Shown here: positions 50,479 through 58,540 of the stretch, piece by piece | Position numbering within the stretch: position 1 is the stretch's first letter | How the letters are laid out: each line of letters opens with the position of its first letter | Source of the DNA: Massilia sp. R2A-15 | GTDB taxonomy: Bacteria; Pseudomonadota; Gammaproteobacteria; Burkholderiales; Burkholderiaceae_D | Assembly (NCBI RefSeq): GCF_030704305.1 | Contig: NZ_CP131935.1 | Location: 1,488,001 to 1,552,000 of the forward strand | Direction of reading: 5' to 3' | Length of the DNA stretch: 64,000 bases | The notes under the pieces: model-generated | Database searches by the model: none | What the model saw: only the letters and a program-made list of their open reading frames with translations | Told to the model about the DNA's origin: nothing | Made by a program: the position numbers and the translations under genes

Positions 50479-50856
50479 ATGCGCCTGTTGAAACGCCTGT
50501 TCGCGCCCAAGCCCAAGACCCAGGCCCACGTGGTCAGGCGCGCCGTCGAGGTGATTGACCGCGTCATCTTCGATGTCGGCATCGACACGCTGGTGTGCGG
50601 CACCTTTGTTCTCGACAGGCGGCTGCGGGTGCGCTTCGTCGGTGCGCCGCTGGCGCGCCGACGCGGCGTGGTGGCGGCCGTGCAGGTGGGCGATGTGGCG
50701 GAGTCGGAGGCGCTGCGGGCGCTGGCCGGCGAGGCGATCGACGCGGCCCTGGTCAAGGGGCACTGCGCCAGCCTGGCGCACGCGCTCGTGCGCGAACTTG
50801 GGCATCAGGCGCCGAAGCTGCGGGCCTTGCCCCCGGCGGAAGCGGCCAAGCGCTAG
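50479..50856 (+). CDS. Small protein of unknown function
   Basis: 125 residues, not recognised. ATG 50479 is preceded by GGAG. The sequence starts MRLLKRLFAPKPKTQAH, is rich in Arg, Val and Ala, and has VVRRAVEVIDRVIFDVGIDTLVCGT as a probable helix-strand unit. There are no membrane segments or obvious motifs apart from two cysteines. It ends converging with, and overlapping by 4 bases, the CDF transporter. Composition is in line with its neighbours, so a true gene is likely. Confidence 0.65.
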   Translation: MRLLKRLFAPKPKTQAHVVRRAVEVIDRVIFDVGIDTLVCGTFVLDRRLRVRFVGAPLARRRGVVAAVQVGDVAESEALRALAGEAIDAALVKGHCASLAHALVRELGHQAPKLRALPPAEAAKR

Positions 50857-51797
50857 GTCCAGGACGAGCGCAGCGCGGCCGATTCGAAGTACAGCGTGCG
50901 CACCGCGGGATTGTGCTTGCGGACCGCATTCTCCAGCCGCTCGATCGCCTGCTCCACTTCGTCGATGCGCATCCCGCGCCGGAACTGCACCGACGCCGTC
51001 AGCAGCACCTCGTCCGGTCCCATCTGCATGGTCAGCACGCGCGTCACCTTGTCGATCGACGGATCGGCGTTGATGATCTCGCGCAGTTCGCCGGTTTCCT
51101 CCCGCCCGATGCTCTCGCCCACCAGCAGGGCGCCGGTCTCGCGCGCCAGCGTGAAGGCGGCGCAGACCAGCAGCAGGCCGATGACGATCGAGGCGGCCGG
51201 GTCGAACAGGTCGTTGTCGAACAGCTGGCCAAGCCCGATGCCCGCGGCCGCGACCAGCACGCCGGCCAGCGCCGCCGTGTCCTCGATGAAGACGGTGAAC
51301 ACCGCCGCATCCTTGCTGGCGCGGACCGCCTGCCACAGGTTGTCGCCATCCTTGCGGTACTTGTTCAGGCCGAGGCGCGACAGGTTCCAGCTGTAGCCTT
51401 CGAAGGCCGCGGCGACCGCCAGCACCACATAGCTCCACAGCGCGTTCTCGATCGGTTCCGGATCGATCAGGCCATGCACGCCGCGGTAGATGGACAAGCC
51501 GCCGCCAAGGGAAAACACCGACAGCGCGACGATCAGCGCCCAGAAGTACACCACCTTGCCGTAGCCGAAGGGGTGGGCCTGGTCGGGCGGGCGCGCGGCG
51601 TTCTTCTCGCCGATCAGCAGCAGCACTTCGTTGCCGGTGTCGACCGCGGAGTGGATCCCTTCGGCCATCATCGCGGCGCTGCCGGTGATGGCGGCGACGA
51701 TGAACTTGGCGACGGCGATGCCCAGGTTGGCGAAGACGGCCGCGTAGATTACCTTCTTGGTGGCCGCCTTGTTGTCGTCTTTGGTCTGCTCTGTCAT
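50853..51797 (-). CDS. Cation diffusion facilitator (CDF) transporter
   Basis: 314 residues from ATG 51797. Six predicted membrane helices. Metal-site motifs of the family are visible: SAAMMAEGIHSAVDTGNEVL (H/x-x3-D in helix 2), HPFGYGKVVYFWALIVAL, and KDAAVFTVFIEDTAALAG (E-D in helix 5) with the cytosolic domain at the C-terminus. The arrangement is closest to the ZnT9-like (CDF_6) branch in which the helix-2 site is altered, so Zn2+ export cannot be taken for granted. It converges on the small unknown gene and is divergent from the Pat-like gene. Confidence 0.9.
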   Translation of the reverse strand: MTEQTKDDNKAATKKVIYAAVFANLGIAVAKFIVAAITGSAAMMAEGIHSAVDTGNEVLLLIGEKNAARPPDQAHPFGYGKVVYFWALIVALSVFSLGGGLSIYRGVHGLIDPEPIENALWSYVVLAVAAAFEGYSWNLSRLGLNKYRKDGDNLWQAVRASKDAAVFTVFIEDTAALAGVLVAAAGIGLGQLFDNDLFDPAASIVIGLLLVCAAFTLARETGALLVGESIGREETGELREIINADPSIDKVTRVLTMQMGPDEVLLTASVQFRRGMRIDEVEQAIERLENAVRKHNPAVRTLYFESAALRSSWT

Positions 51798-51923
51798 TCG
51801 CCGCCCTGTGCCGCACGCATGGAAACGATGAGTGTAACAAGCCCGGGGCCTCACGCCGCGCACGGCATGGGCCCGCGCCGCCGATCCGGTATAGTGGACG
51901 CTCGCGATGAGAGGACTTTGACC

Positions 51924-54605
51924 ATGAGCGTTCGCAACCTGCAGCACCTGTTCGCGCCCCAATCGGTGGCGCTGGTCGGCGCCTCGGGGCGCCCTGGCAG
52001 CGTGGGCGCCACCGTCCTGCGCAACCTGCTCGGAGCGGGCTTCAAGGGGCCGGTCTATCCCGTCAATCCCAAATACGGCGAGCTGGCCGGGCTGCCATGC
52101 TACCGCAGCGTGGCCGACCTGCCGCAGGCGCCCGAGCTGGCCCTGATCTGCACCCCGCCGGCGACCGTGCCGGGCATCGTGCGCGAACTTGGAGAACGCG
52201 GCTGCCGCGCGGCGATCGTGCTCACCGCCGGCCTGAAGGGCGCGCGCAACGCCCAGGGCGTCACCTTGCAGCAGGCCGCGCTCGACGCGGCGCGTCCGAC
52301 CTTGCTGCGGCTTCTGGGACCGAACTGCGTCGGCCTGCTGGTGCCCGGCATCGGCCTGAACGCCAGCTTCGCCCACACCGACGCACTGCCCGGCAAGATC
52401 GCCTTCGTCTCGCAGTCGGGCGCGCTGGTGACCGGGGTGCTCGACTGGGCCAGGTCGCGCGGCATCGGCTTCTCGCGCTTCATCTCGCTGGGCGACAGCG
52501 CCGACGTCGATTTCGGCGACGTGCTCGATTTCCTGGCCAGCGACGGCGACACCGGCGCCATCCTGCTATATATCGAGGACCTGCACCACGCGCGCAAGTT
52601 CATGTCGGCCGCGCGGGCCGCCGCCCGCGGCAAGCCGGTGGTGGTGCTGAAGGCGGGCCGCGTGCCGGAAGGGGCCAAGGCCGCCGCCTCGCACACCGGC
52701 GCGATGGCCGGCGCCGACGACGTGTACGATGCGGCGATCCGGCGCGCCGGCATGCTGCGCGTGTTGACCACCGAGGACCTGTTCGCCGCCGTCGAAACGC
52801 TGGCCCATGCGCGCCCCCTGCACGGCGAGCGCCTGGCCATCATGACCAACGGCGGCGGCCCGGGCGTCATGGCGACCGATGCGCTGGTGTGCGGCGGCGG
52901 CACGCTGGCGCCGCTGTCGGAGGACACGCTGCGCGCGCTCGACGCCGTGCTGCCGCCGACCTGGCCGCACGCCAACCCGGTGGATATCATCGGCGACGCG
53001 CCGGCCGAGCGCTATCGCCAGACCCTCGAACTGCTGCTGGCCGACAGCCAGAACGACGCGATCCTGTTCATCCACGCGCCCACCGCCATCGTGCCCAGCG
53101 CCGACATCGCGCGGGCGATCGCGCCGCTCGCGTCCGGCGCCTCGCGCAATGTGCTGGCCTGCTGGCTGGGCGGGGACGCCGTGGCCGAGGCGCGCCGGAT
53201 CTGCTCCGACGCCGGCATCGCGACCTTCGATACGCCCGAGGACGCGGTCAACGGCTACCTGCAGATCGTGCACTTCCGCCAGAGCCAGCAACTGCTGATG
53301 CAGGTGCCGGCCGCATCGGTCGCCAATGCCGCGGCCGATCGCGACGGCGCGCGCCGCATCATCGAGGGCGCGCTGGCGGAAGGGCGCGCGCAGTTGTCCG
53401 AACCGGAATCGAAAGCGGTGCTGGCGGCCTACGGGATTCCCGTGGTGCAGACGCGCCTGGCGCCGGACGTAGCGCAGGCGGTGCAGGCGGCCTGCGAGAT
53501 CGGCTTCCCGGTGGCGGTGAAGATCGTCTCGCCCGACGTGATCCACAAGTCCGACGTCGGCGGGGTCGCGCTCGACCTCGACTCGCCGGAAGCGGTGCGC
53601 GCGGCCGCGCAGCGCATGGTCAAGCGGCTCGGGGAGCTGGCGCCCGGTGCGCGGCTGGAAGGGTTTTCGGTGCAGCAGATGGCGCGCAGGCCGGAGGCGC
53701 ACGAGCTGATCGTCGGCGCCGCCACCGACCCGGTGTTCGGCCCGGTGGTCCTGTTCGGCCAGGGCGGGGTGTCGGTCGAGGTCACCGCCGACCATGCCGT
53801 GGCGCTGCCGCCGCTCAATTCGGTGCTGGCGCGCGACCTGGTCGGCCGCACCCGGGTAGCGCGGCTGCTGGCGGGCTACCGCAACCGGCCGCCGGCCGAC
53901 ATGGAGGCGATCCTGTCGGCGCTGATCCAGGTGTCGCAGCTGGTGTCGGACATACCGGAAGTGATCGAGCTCGATATCAATCCGCTGCTGGCCGACAGCG
54001 CCGGCGCTGTCGCGCTCGACGCGCGCATGCGGGTGGCGCCGGCCGGCCGCGGCGCCAGCGGGCTTGACCGCCTGGCGATACGCCCCTATCCGCGCGAGCT
54101 GGAAGAAACCATCGAATTCGAGGGACGCGACTTGATGCTGCGGCCCGTGGTGCCCGAGGACGGGCCGGCGCACCTGGCGTTTTTCGCCGCGCTTTCGCCC
54201 GACGACGTGCGCTACCGGATGTTCATGCGCCTGCGCGAGCTGGCGCCATCGCAGCTGGCGCGCTTCACCCAGATCGATTTCGACCGCGAGATGGCCTTCA
54301 TCGCCACCCGCGCCGGCGCCGACGGCCAGCCCGAGACGCTGGGCGTGGCGCGGGTGGTGGCCGATCCGGACAACGTCGCGGCCGAATTCGCCGTCACCGT
54401 GCGCTCGGACCTGAAGGGCCACGGGCTGGGGAGGATCCTGATGAACAAGCTGATCGCCTACTGCCGCAGCCGCGGCACGCGCGAGATCGTCGGCGAGGCG
54501 CTGCCGCAGAATACCCGGGTGATCCGGCTGGTCAAAAGCCTCGGCTTCGAAGTCACGCCGGCGCCGGAGGAGGGCACGATGCGACTGCGCCTGCCGCTCG
54601 GCTAG
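51924..54605 (+). CDS. Acetyl-CoA synthetase (ADP-forming)-like protein with GNAT domain (Pat/PatZ type)
   Basis: 893 residues from ATG 51924 (AGAGGAC about 8 bases upstream). Segments 1-460 form the CoA-binding/succinyl-CoA-synthetase-like halves (VALVGASGRPGSVGATVLRNLL, GPNCVGLL, VSQSGALVTGVLDWA, SHTGAMAGADDVYDAA), 470-700 an ATP-grasp-like part (VAVKIVSPDVIHKSDVGGV, LIVGAATDPVFGPVVLFGQGG), and from about 735 a GNAT acetyltransferase (LMLRPVVPEDGPAHLAFF, VTVRSDLKGHGLGRILMNKL). The same order occurs in the PatZ/Pka protein lysine acetyltransferase that silences Acs. Placed beside ackA and the microaerobic genes, it probably adjusts acetate use. Confidence 0.9.
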   Translation: MSVRNLQHLFAPQSVALVGASGRPGSVGATVLRNLLGAGFKGPVYPVNPKYGELAGLPCYRSVADLPQAPELALICTPPATVPGIVRELGERGCRAAIVLTAGLKGARNAQGVTLQQAALDAARPTLLRLLGPNCVGLLVPGIGLNASFAHTDALPGKIAFVSQSGALVTGVLDWARSRGIGFSRFISLGDSADVDFGDVLDFLASDGDTGAILLYIEDLHHARKFMSAARAAARGKPVVVLKAGRVPEGAKAAASHTGAMAGADDVYDAAIRRAGMLRVLTTEDLFAAVETLAHARPLHGERLAIMTNGGGPGVMATDALVCGGGTLAPLSEDTLRALDAVLPPTWPHANPVDIIGDAPAERYRQTLELLLADSQNDAILFIHAPTAIVPSADIARAIAPLASGASRNVLACWLGGDAVAEARRICSDAGIATFDTPEDAVNGYLQIVHFRQSQQLLMQVPAASVANAAADRDGARRIIEGALAEGRAQLSEPESKAVLAAYGIPVVQTRLAPDVAQAVQAACEIGFPVAVKIVSPDVIHKSDVGGVALDLDSPEAVRAAAQRMVKRLGELAPGARLEGFSVQQMARRPEAHELIVGAATDPVFGPVVLFGQGGVSVEVTADHAVALPPLNSVLARDLVGRTRVARLLAGYRNRPPADMEAILSALIQVSQLVSDIPEVIELDINPLLADSAGAVALDARMRVAPAGRGASGLDRLAIRPYPRELEETIEFEGRDLMLRPVVPEDGPAHLAFFAALSPDDVRYRMFMRLRELAPSQLARFTQIDFDREMAFIATRAGADGQPETLGVARVVADPDNVAAEFAVTVRSDLKGHGLGRILMNKLIAYCRSRGTREIVGEALPQNTRVIRLVKSLGFEVTPAPEEGTMRLRLPLG

Positions 54606-54614
54606 TTTCGCGTT

Positions 54615-54628
54615 TTGATGCAGATCAA
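54615..54628. promoter_or_regulatory. Perfect FNR/Anr box upstream of aer
   Basis: TTGATGCAGATCAA matches the consensus exactly, 81 bases (centre) before the GTG start of the aerotaxis receptor and just past the stop of the Pat-like gene. Confidence 0.8.
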
Positions 54629-54702
54629 AGAAAGCGGCCGGCTACTTCCCTACAATTCCATGCGTCAATAGAAGTTGTTATGTGGAAATAAAGAGGATAG
54701 CT

Positions 54703-56352
54703 GTGCGCAAGAACCTGCCGGTCACCGGCATCGAATACCTGGTACGCGACGATCAGTCGATCGTCTCGACCACCGACATCAAGGGCCGGATCACCTACGT
54801 CAATCCCTGCTTCATCGAAGTGAGCGGCTTCAGCGAAGCGGAACTGCTCGGCAAGGCGCACAACCTGGTGCGCCACCCCGACATGCCGCCTGAAGCCTTC
54901 GCCGACCTGTGGATCTGCCTGAAGGCCGGCCGGCCGTGGACCGGCATGGTCAAGAACCGCCGCAAGAACGGAGACTTTTACTGGGTGCGCGCGAACGTGA
55001 CGCCGATCCGCGAAGGCGGCCAGACGGTCGGCTTCATGTCGGTGCGCACCCGGCCCGAGCGCGCCGCCATCGACGCCGCGGAGGCGGCCTACCGGCGCAT
55101 CCGCGAAGGACAGCGCGGCCTGGCCGTGCGCGATGGCGCCGTGGTGCGGCGCGGGCCGGCGCAGTGGCTGGCGCGCCTGCAGGCCTTGCCGCTCGGGCTG
55201 CGCATCGCCGGCGTGATGGCGCCGCTGGCGCTGCTGCTTGCGGCGGTGGCGGCGACGGCGCTGCGCCCGTCGATCCAGCTGGCGGCGCTGGGCGGAATGG
55301 CGCTGGCGCTGGCCGGCTGGCGCGGCATCCACCGCGCGACCGTGACGCCGCTGTGCCGCGCCGCTGACGCGGTGCGCGCGCTGGCCGGCGGCGACCTGTC
55401 GCAGCGCGTCCAGGAAGGCGGCGCCGACGAAGCGGGCCTGCTGCTGCGCGCGCTCGACCAGCTGACCGTCAACCTGCGCGCCATCGTGGGCGACGTGCGG
55501 TCCAGCGTGCGTACGATCGAGCAGTCCACGCGCGAGCTCGCCGATGGCAACGGCGACCTGGCCGGGCGCACCGAATCGCAGGCTGCGAGCCTGGAGCAGA
55601 GCGCGGCCAGCATGGAGCAGTTCGCGCAATCGGTGAATGAAAACAGCGATGGCGCCCGGCGCGCCCGCGACATGGTGGCCACCGCGGCCGCTGTCGCCGG
55701 CCAGGGCGGCGCCGAAGTGGCGCGCGTGGGCGCGACCATGCAGCAGGTGAGCGCGTCGGCCGCCCGCATCGTGGACATCATCGGCCTGATCGACGGCATC
55801 GCCTTCCAGACCAATATCCTCGCGCTCAACGCCGCGGTCGAAGCGGCCCGCGCCGGCGAGCAGGGGCGCGGCTTCGCCGTCGTCGCCGGCGAAGTGCGCA
55901 GCCTGGCGCAGCGCTCGGCGACGGCCGCCAAAGAGATCAAGACGCTGATCGAGGCGTCGGTGCAGCAGGTGCGGCTGGGCGGCACGCTGGTCGACGCAGC
56001 CGGCGCCACCGTCGGCCGCGCGGTCGGTTCGGTGGACGCGGCTGCGGCGATCATGCAGGACATCGCGCGCGCCGGCGCTGAGCAGGCCGGCGCGATCGGC
56101 CAGGTCAACGAGGCGCTGGCGCACCTGGACGATGTGACGCGCCAGAACGCGGCGCTGGTGCGCCAGTCGGCCGGCGCCACCGCTGGCGTGGCCGCGCAGG
56201 CGAGCGAGCTGGCGCGCGCGGTGTCGGTGTTCAAGCTGGAGGCGCGCGCGCCGTTTTTGATGCATGTCAAAGATTTTGATGCGGCTCATCAATACACTGG
56301 CTCCCGATCAGTGTCGCGTCCACGTCCGGGCGCGGCCGGCAGCCGGAGTTAA
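54703..56352 (+). CDS. aer: Aer-type redox/aerotaxis chemoreceptor, GTG start
   Basis: 549 residues from GTG 54703 (AGAGGA seven bases upstream); a GTG 7 codons earlier is also open. The N-terminal PAS domain has [49 protein letters not shown] and [21 protein letters not shown], the FAD-binding PAS of Aer. Two short membrane helices (about 165-205) and a HAMP-like stretch lead to the signalling hairpin with [33 protein letters not shown], the chemotaxis core that binds CheA/CheW. It steers cells to preferred redox or oxygen. The final ~33 residues after FKLEARA are non-family and contain the next gene's FNR box. Confidence 0.92.
   Translation: MRKNLPVTGIEYLVRDDQSIVSTTDIKGRITYVNPCFIEVSGFSEAELLGKAHNLVRHPDMPPEAFADLWICLKAGRPWTGMVKNRRKNGDFYWVRANVTPIREGGQTVGFMSVRTRPERAAIDAAEAAYRRIREGQRGLAVRDGAVVRRGPAQWLARLQALPLGLRIAGVMAPLALLLAAVAATALRPSIQLAALGGMALALAGWRGIHRATVTPLCRAADAVRALAGGDLSQRVQEGGADEAGLLLRALDQLTVNLRAIVGDVRSSVRTIEQSTRELADGNGDLAGRTESQAASLEQSAASMEQFAQSVNENSDGARRARDMVATAAAVAGQGGAEVARVGATMQQVSASAARIVDIIGLIDGIAFQTNILALNAAVEAARAGEQGRGFAVVAGEVRSLAQRSATAAKEIKTLIEASVQQVRLGGTLVDAAGATVGRAVGSVDAAAAIMQDIARAGAEQAGAIGQVNEALAHLDDVTRQNAALVRQSAGATAGVAAQASELARAVSVFKLEARAPFLMHVKDFDAAHQYTGSRSVSRPRPGAAGSRS
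56257..56270. promoter_or_regulatory. FNR/Anr box (one mismatch) upstream of hemN, inside aer 3' end
   Basis: TTGATGCATGTCAA has one mismatch to the consensus. It is centred 92 bases before hemN and lies within the last codons of aer, so hemN may have its own promoter embedded in the receptor gene. Confidence 0.65.
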
Positions 56353-56355
56353 TCG

Positions 56356-57771
56356 ATGTCTTCCGCTTCAACCGTTTCATTCGCACCGATGGTGCAGTTC
56401 GACGCCCAGCTGGTGCGCAAGCTGAGCGGGCCGGGCCCGCGCTACACCTCCTATCCCACCGCCGACCGCTTCCGCGACAGCTTCGGCTACCGCGACTACG
56501 TGGAAACGGTGGCCAAGCTGCGCACGCGCGGCGCCTCGCGGCCGCTGTCGCTGTACATTCACATCCCGTTCTGCGATACCGTCTGCTACTACTGCGCCTG
56601 CAACAAGATCGTCACGAAGAACCGCGAGAAGGCGGCGACCTATCTGGGCTACCTGAAACGCGAAATCGCCATGCAGGCGGCGCTGCTGGCGGGAGCGGGC
56701 CGGGTCGAGCAGCTGCATTTCGGCGGCGGTACGCCGACCTACCTGTCCGACGCGCAGATGGAGGACCTGATGGCGCACCTGCGCCGCAAGTTCGATTTCG
56801 CGCCCGATGAGGCTGGAGAGTATTCGATCGAAGTCGATCCGCGCACGGTCACGCGCGAGCGCGTGCACAGCCTGCGGCGCCAGGGCTTCAACCGGATCAG
56901 CCTGGGCGTGCAGGATTACGACCCCGATGTGCAGAAGGCGGTGAACCGGGTCCAGCCGGAAGCGGAAACCCAGGCCATCATCGACGCCTCGCGCGAGGCG
57001 GGCTTTCGCTCGGTCAGCATCGACCTGATCTACGGCCTGCCGAAGCAGACCGTGATGACGATGTCCCAGACGCTGGCGAAGGTGGTGCGCGCCAACCCGG
57101 ACCGCGTGGCGATCTACAACTACGCGCACCTGCCGCACCTGTTCAAGGCGCAGCGCCGGATCAACGAGGCCGACCTGCCAGGCCCCGACGCGCGGCTCGA
57201 CATGCTGGCGCTGTGCATCCGCCGCCTGACCGAGGCCGGCTACGTCTATATCGGCATGGACCATTTCGCCAGGCCGGAGGACGACCTGGCGGTGGCGCAG
57301 CGGCAGGGACGCCTGCACCGCAACTTCCAGGGCTACTCGACCCACGCCGACGCCGACCTGGTCTCGTGCGGCGTGTCGGCGATCGGCGCGGTGGGCATGA
57401 CCTACAGCCAGAACGTCAAGACGCTCGACGCCTACTACGACCGCATCGACAACAACGAACTGCCGATCGAGCGCGGGGTCGAGCTGTCGATGGACGATGC
57501 GCTGCGGCGCACCCTGATTCAGATGCTGATGTGCCATTTCGAGCTGTCGGTCGCGGCGATCGAGCAGTCCTTCCCGATCGTGTTCGCCGACTATTTCGCG
57601 CCGGAGCTCGAGCGCCTGCGCGCGCTGGCCGACGACGGCCTGCTGACCATCACCCCGGAGTACCTGAGCGTGACGCTCAAGGGCCGGCTGCTGATCCGCA
57701 ATGTGTGCATGGTGTTCGACCGCTACCTGGCCGAGCAGCAGGCCGCGCCGCGCTACTCCAAAACCATTTGA
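56356..57771 (+). CDS. hemN: Oxygen-independent coproporphyrinogen III oxidase
   Basis: 471 residues. Radical-SAM enzyme that converts coproporphyrinogen III to protoporphyrinogen IX without O2. The Fe-S cysteines C73, C77 and C80 sit in PFCDTVCYYCACN; the family opening KLSGPGPRYTSYPTADRF, the GGGTPT motif, IYNYAHLPHLFKAQ, and YIGMDHFA and NFQGYSTHADADL blocks are intact. Length is normal. It begins 3 bases after the aer stop. A one-mismatch FNR box lies upstream inside aer. In many betaproteobacteria hemN precedes the cbb3 cluster, as here. Confidence 0.97.
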   Translation: MSSASTVSFAPMVQFDAQLVRKLSGPGPRYTSYPTADRFRDSFGYRDYVETVAKLRTRGASRPLSLYIHIPFCDTVCYYCACNKIVTKNREKAATYLGYLKREIAMQAALLAGAGRVEQLHFGGGTPTYLSDAQMEDLMAHLRRKFDFAPDEAGEYSIEVDPRTVTRERVHSLRRQGFNRISLGVQDYDPDVQKAVNRVQPEAETQAIIDASREAGFRSVSIDLIYGLPKQTVMTMSQTLAKVVRANPDRVAIYNYAHLPHLFKAQRRINEADLPGPDARLDMLALCIRRLTEAGYVYIGMDHFARPEDDLAVAQRQGRLHRNFQGYSTHADADLVSCGVSAIGAVGMTYSQNVKTLDAYYDRIDNNELPIERGVELSMDDALRRTLIQMLMCHFELSVAAIEQSFPIVFADYFAPELERLRALADDGLLTITPEYLSVTLKGRLLIRNVCMVFDRYLAEQQAAPRYSKTI

Positions 57772-57781
57772 GGTCGCGGCG

Positions 57782-58540
57782 ATGAGCGGCATCAGCCTCG
57801 CGCCGGTCTTCCTGGTCGGCCTGCTCGGCAGCGTCCACTGCGCCGGCATGTGCGGCGGGATCGTCAGCGCGTTTTCGCTGGCGCCCGCCCGCAGCTTCCC
57901 GGTGCGCGTGGCGACCGTGCGCACCGCGCCTACCGCGGCGCTGGGACGGGTGCTGGCCTACAACGGCGGACGCATCGCCAGCTACTGCGCGGCTGGCGCC
58001 TTGGCCGGCGGCATGGCCGGCGGCGCGCGGGCGCTGGCCGGACTTGCCGCGATCGAGACGGCCGGCTACTGGCTCGCCAACATCATGCTGGCGGTGCTCG
58101 GCCTGTACCTGATGGATGTGTGGCGCGGCCTGGCGCAGCTCGAGCGGCTCGGCCAGCGCGCATGGCGCCGCATCGAGCCGGCCACCGCGCTGCTGCTGCC
58201 GCTCGATTCGCCGTCCAAGCTGGTGGCGATGGGCGCGCTGTGGGGCTGGCTGCCGTGCGGGATGGTCTACAGCGTGCTGCTGACGGCCACGTTCTCCGGC
58301 TCGGCGCTGTCCGGCGCCGCGGTGATGGCCGCCTTCGGCCTCGGCACCTTGCCGATGCTGGCCGCGATGGGCTTGGCCGGCGCGCGCCTGCGCGCCTTCG
58401 CCGGCCGCCGCGCCGTGCGCGTGGCGAGCGGGCTGGTGGTGCTTGCCTACGGACTGCTTGGCTTGGCGCGCGCGGCCAATGGCGTGAGCCACGGCTGGAT
58501 CGACTCGCTGTGCGTCGGCGCGCCGGGATGGCTGCCGTGA
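57782..58540 (+). CDS. TauE/SafE-UreH-like membrane protein, cbb3-linked
   Basis: 252 residues with about six membrane helices. The start has the conserved APVFLVGLLGSVHCAGMCGGIV, whose H-C-x2-M-C could bind copper. The later WGWLPCGMVYSVLL block, with a Pro-Cys in the membrane, is also typical. This family (COG2836) is regularly found between hemN or ccoG and ccoI and is thought to help metal delivery or thiol transfer in cbb3 assembly; no firm activity is assigned. It starts 10 bases after hemN, and its stop overlaps the ccoI start. Confidence 0.87.
   Translation: MSGISLAPVFLVGLLGSVHCAGMCGGIVSAFSLAPARSFPVRVATVRTAPTAALGRVLAYNGGRIASYCAAGALAGGMAGGARALAGLAAIETAGYWLANIMLAVLGLYLMDVWRGLAQLERLGQRAWRRIEPATALLLPLDSPSKLVAMGALWGWLPCGMVYSVLLTATFSGSALSGAAVMAAFGLGTLPMLAAMGLAGARLRAFAGRRAVRVASGLVVLAYGLLGLARAANGVSHGWIDSLCVGAPGWLP

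Noticed and set aside
50595..51923. Upstream extension of the Pat-like gene by over 440 codons
   Set aside because: The extension is antisense to the CDF transporter and lacks any domain; the ATG at 51924 has a ribosome site and starts the conserved domain.
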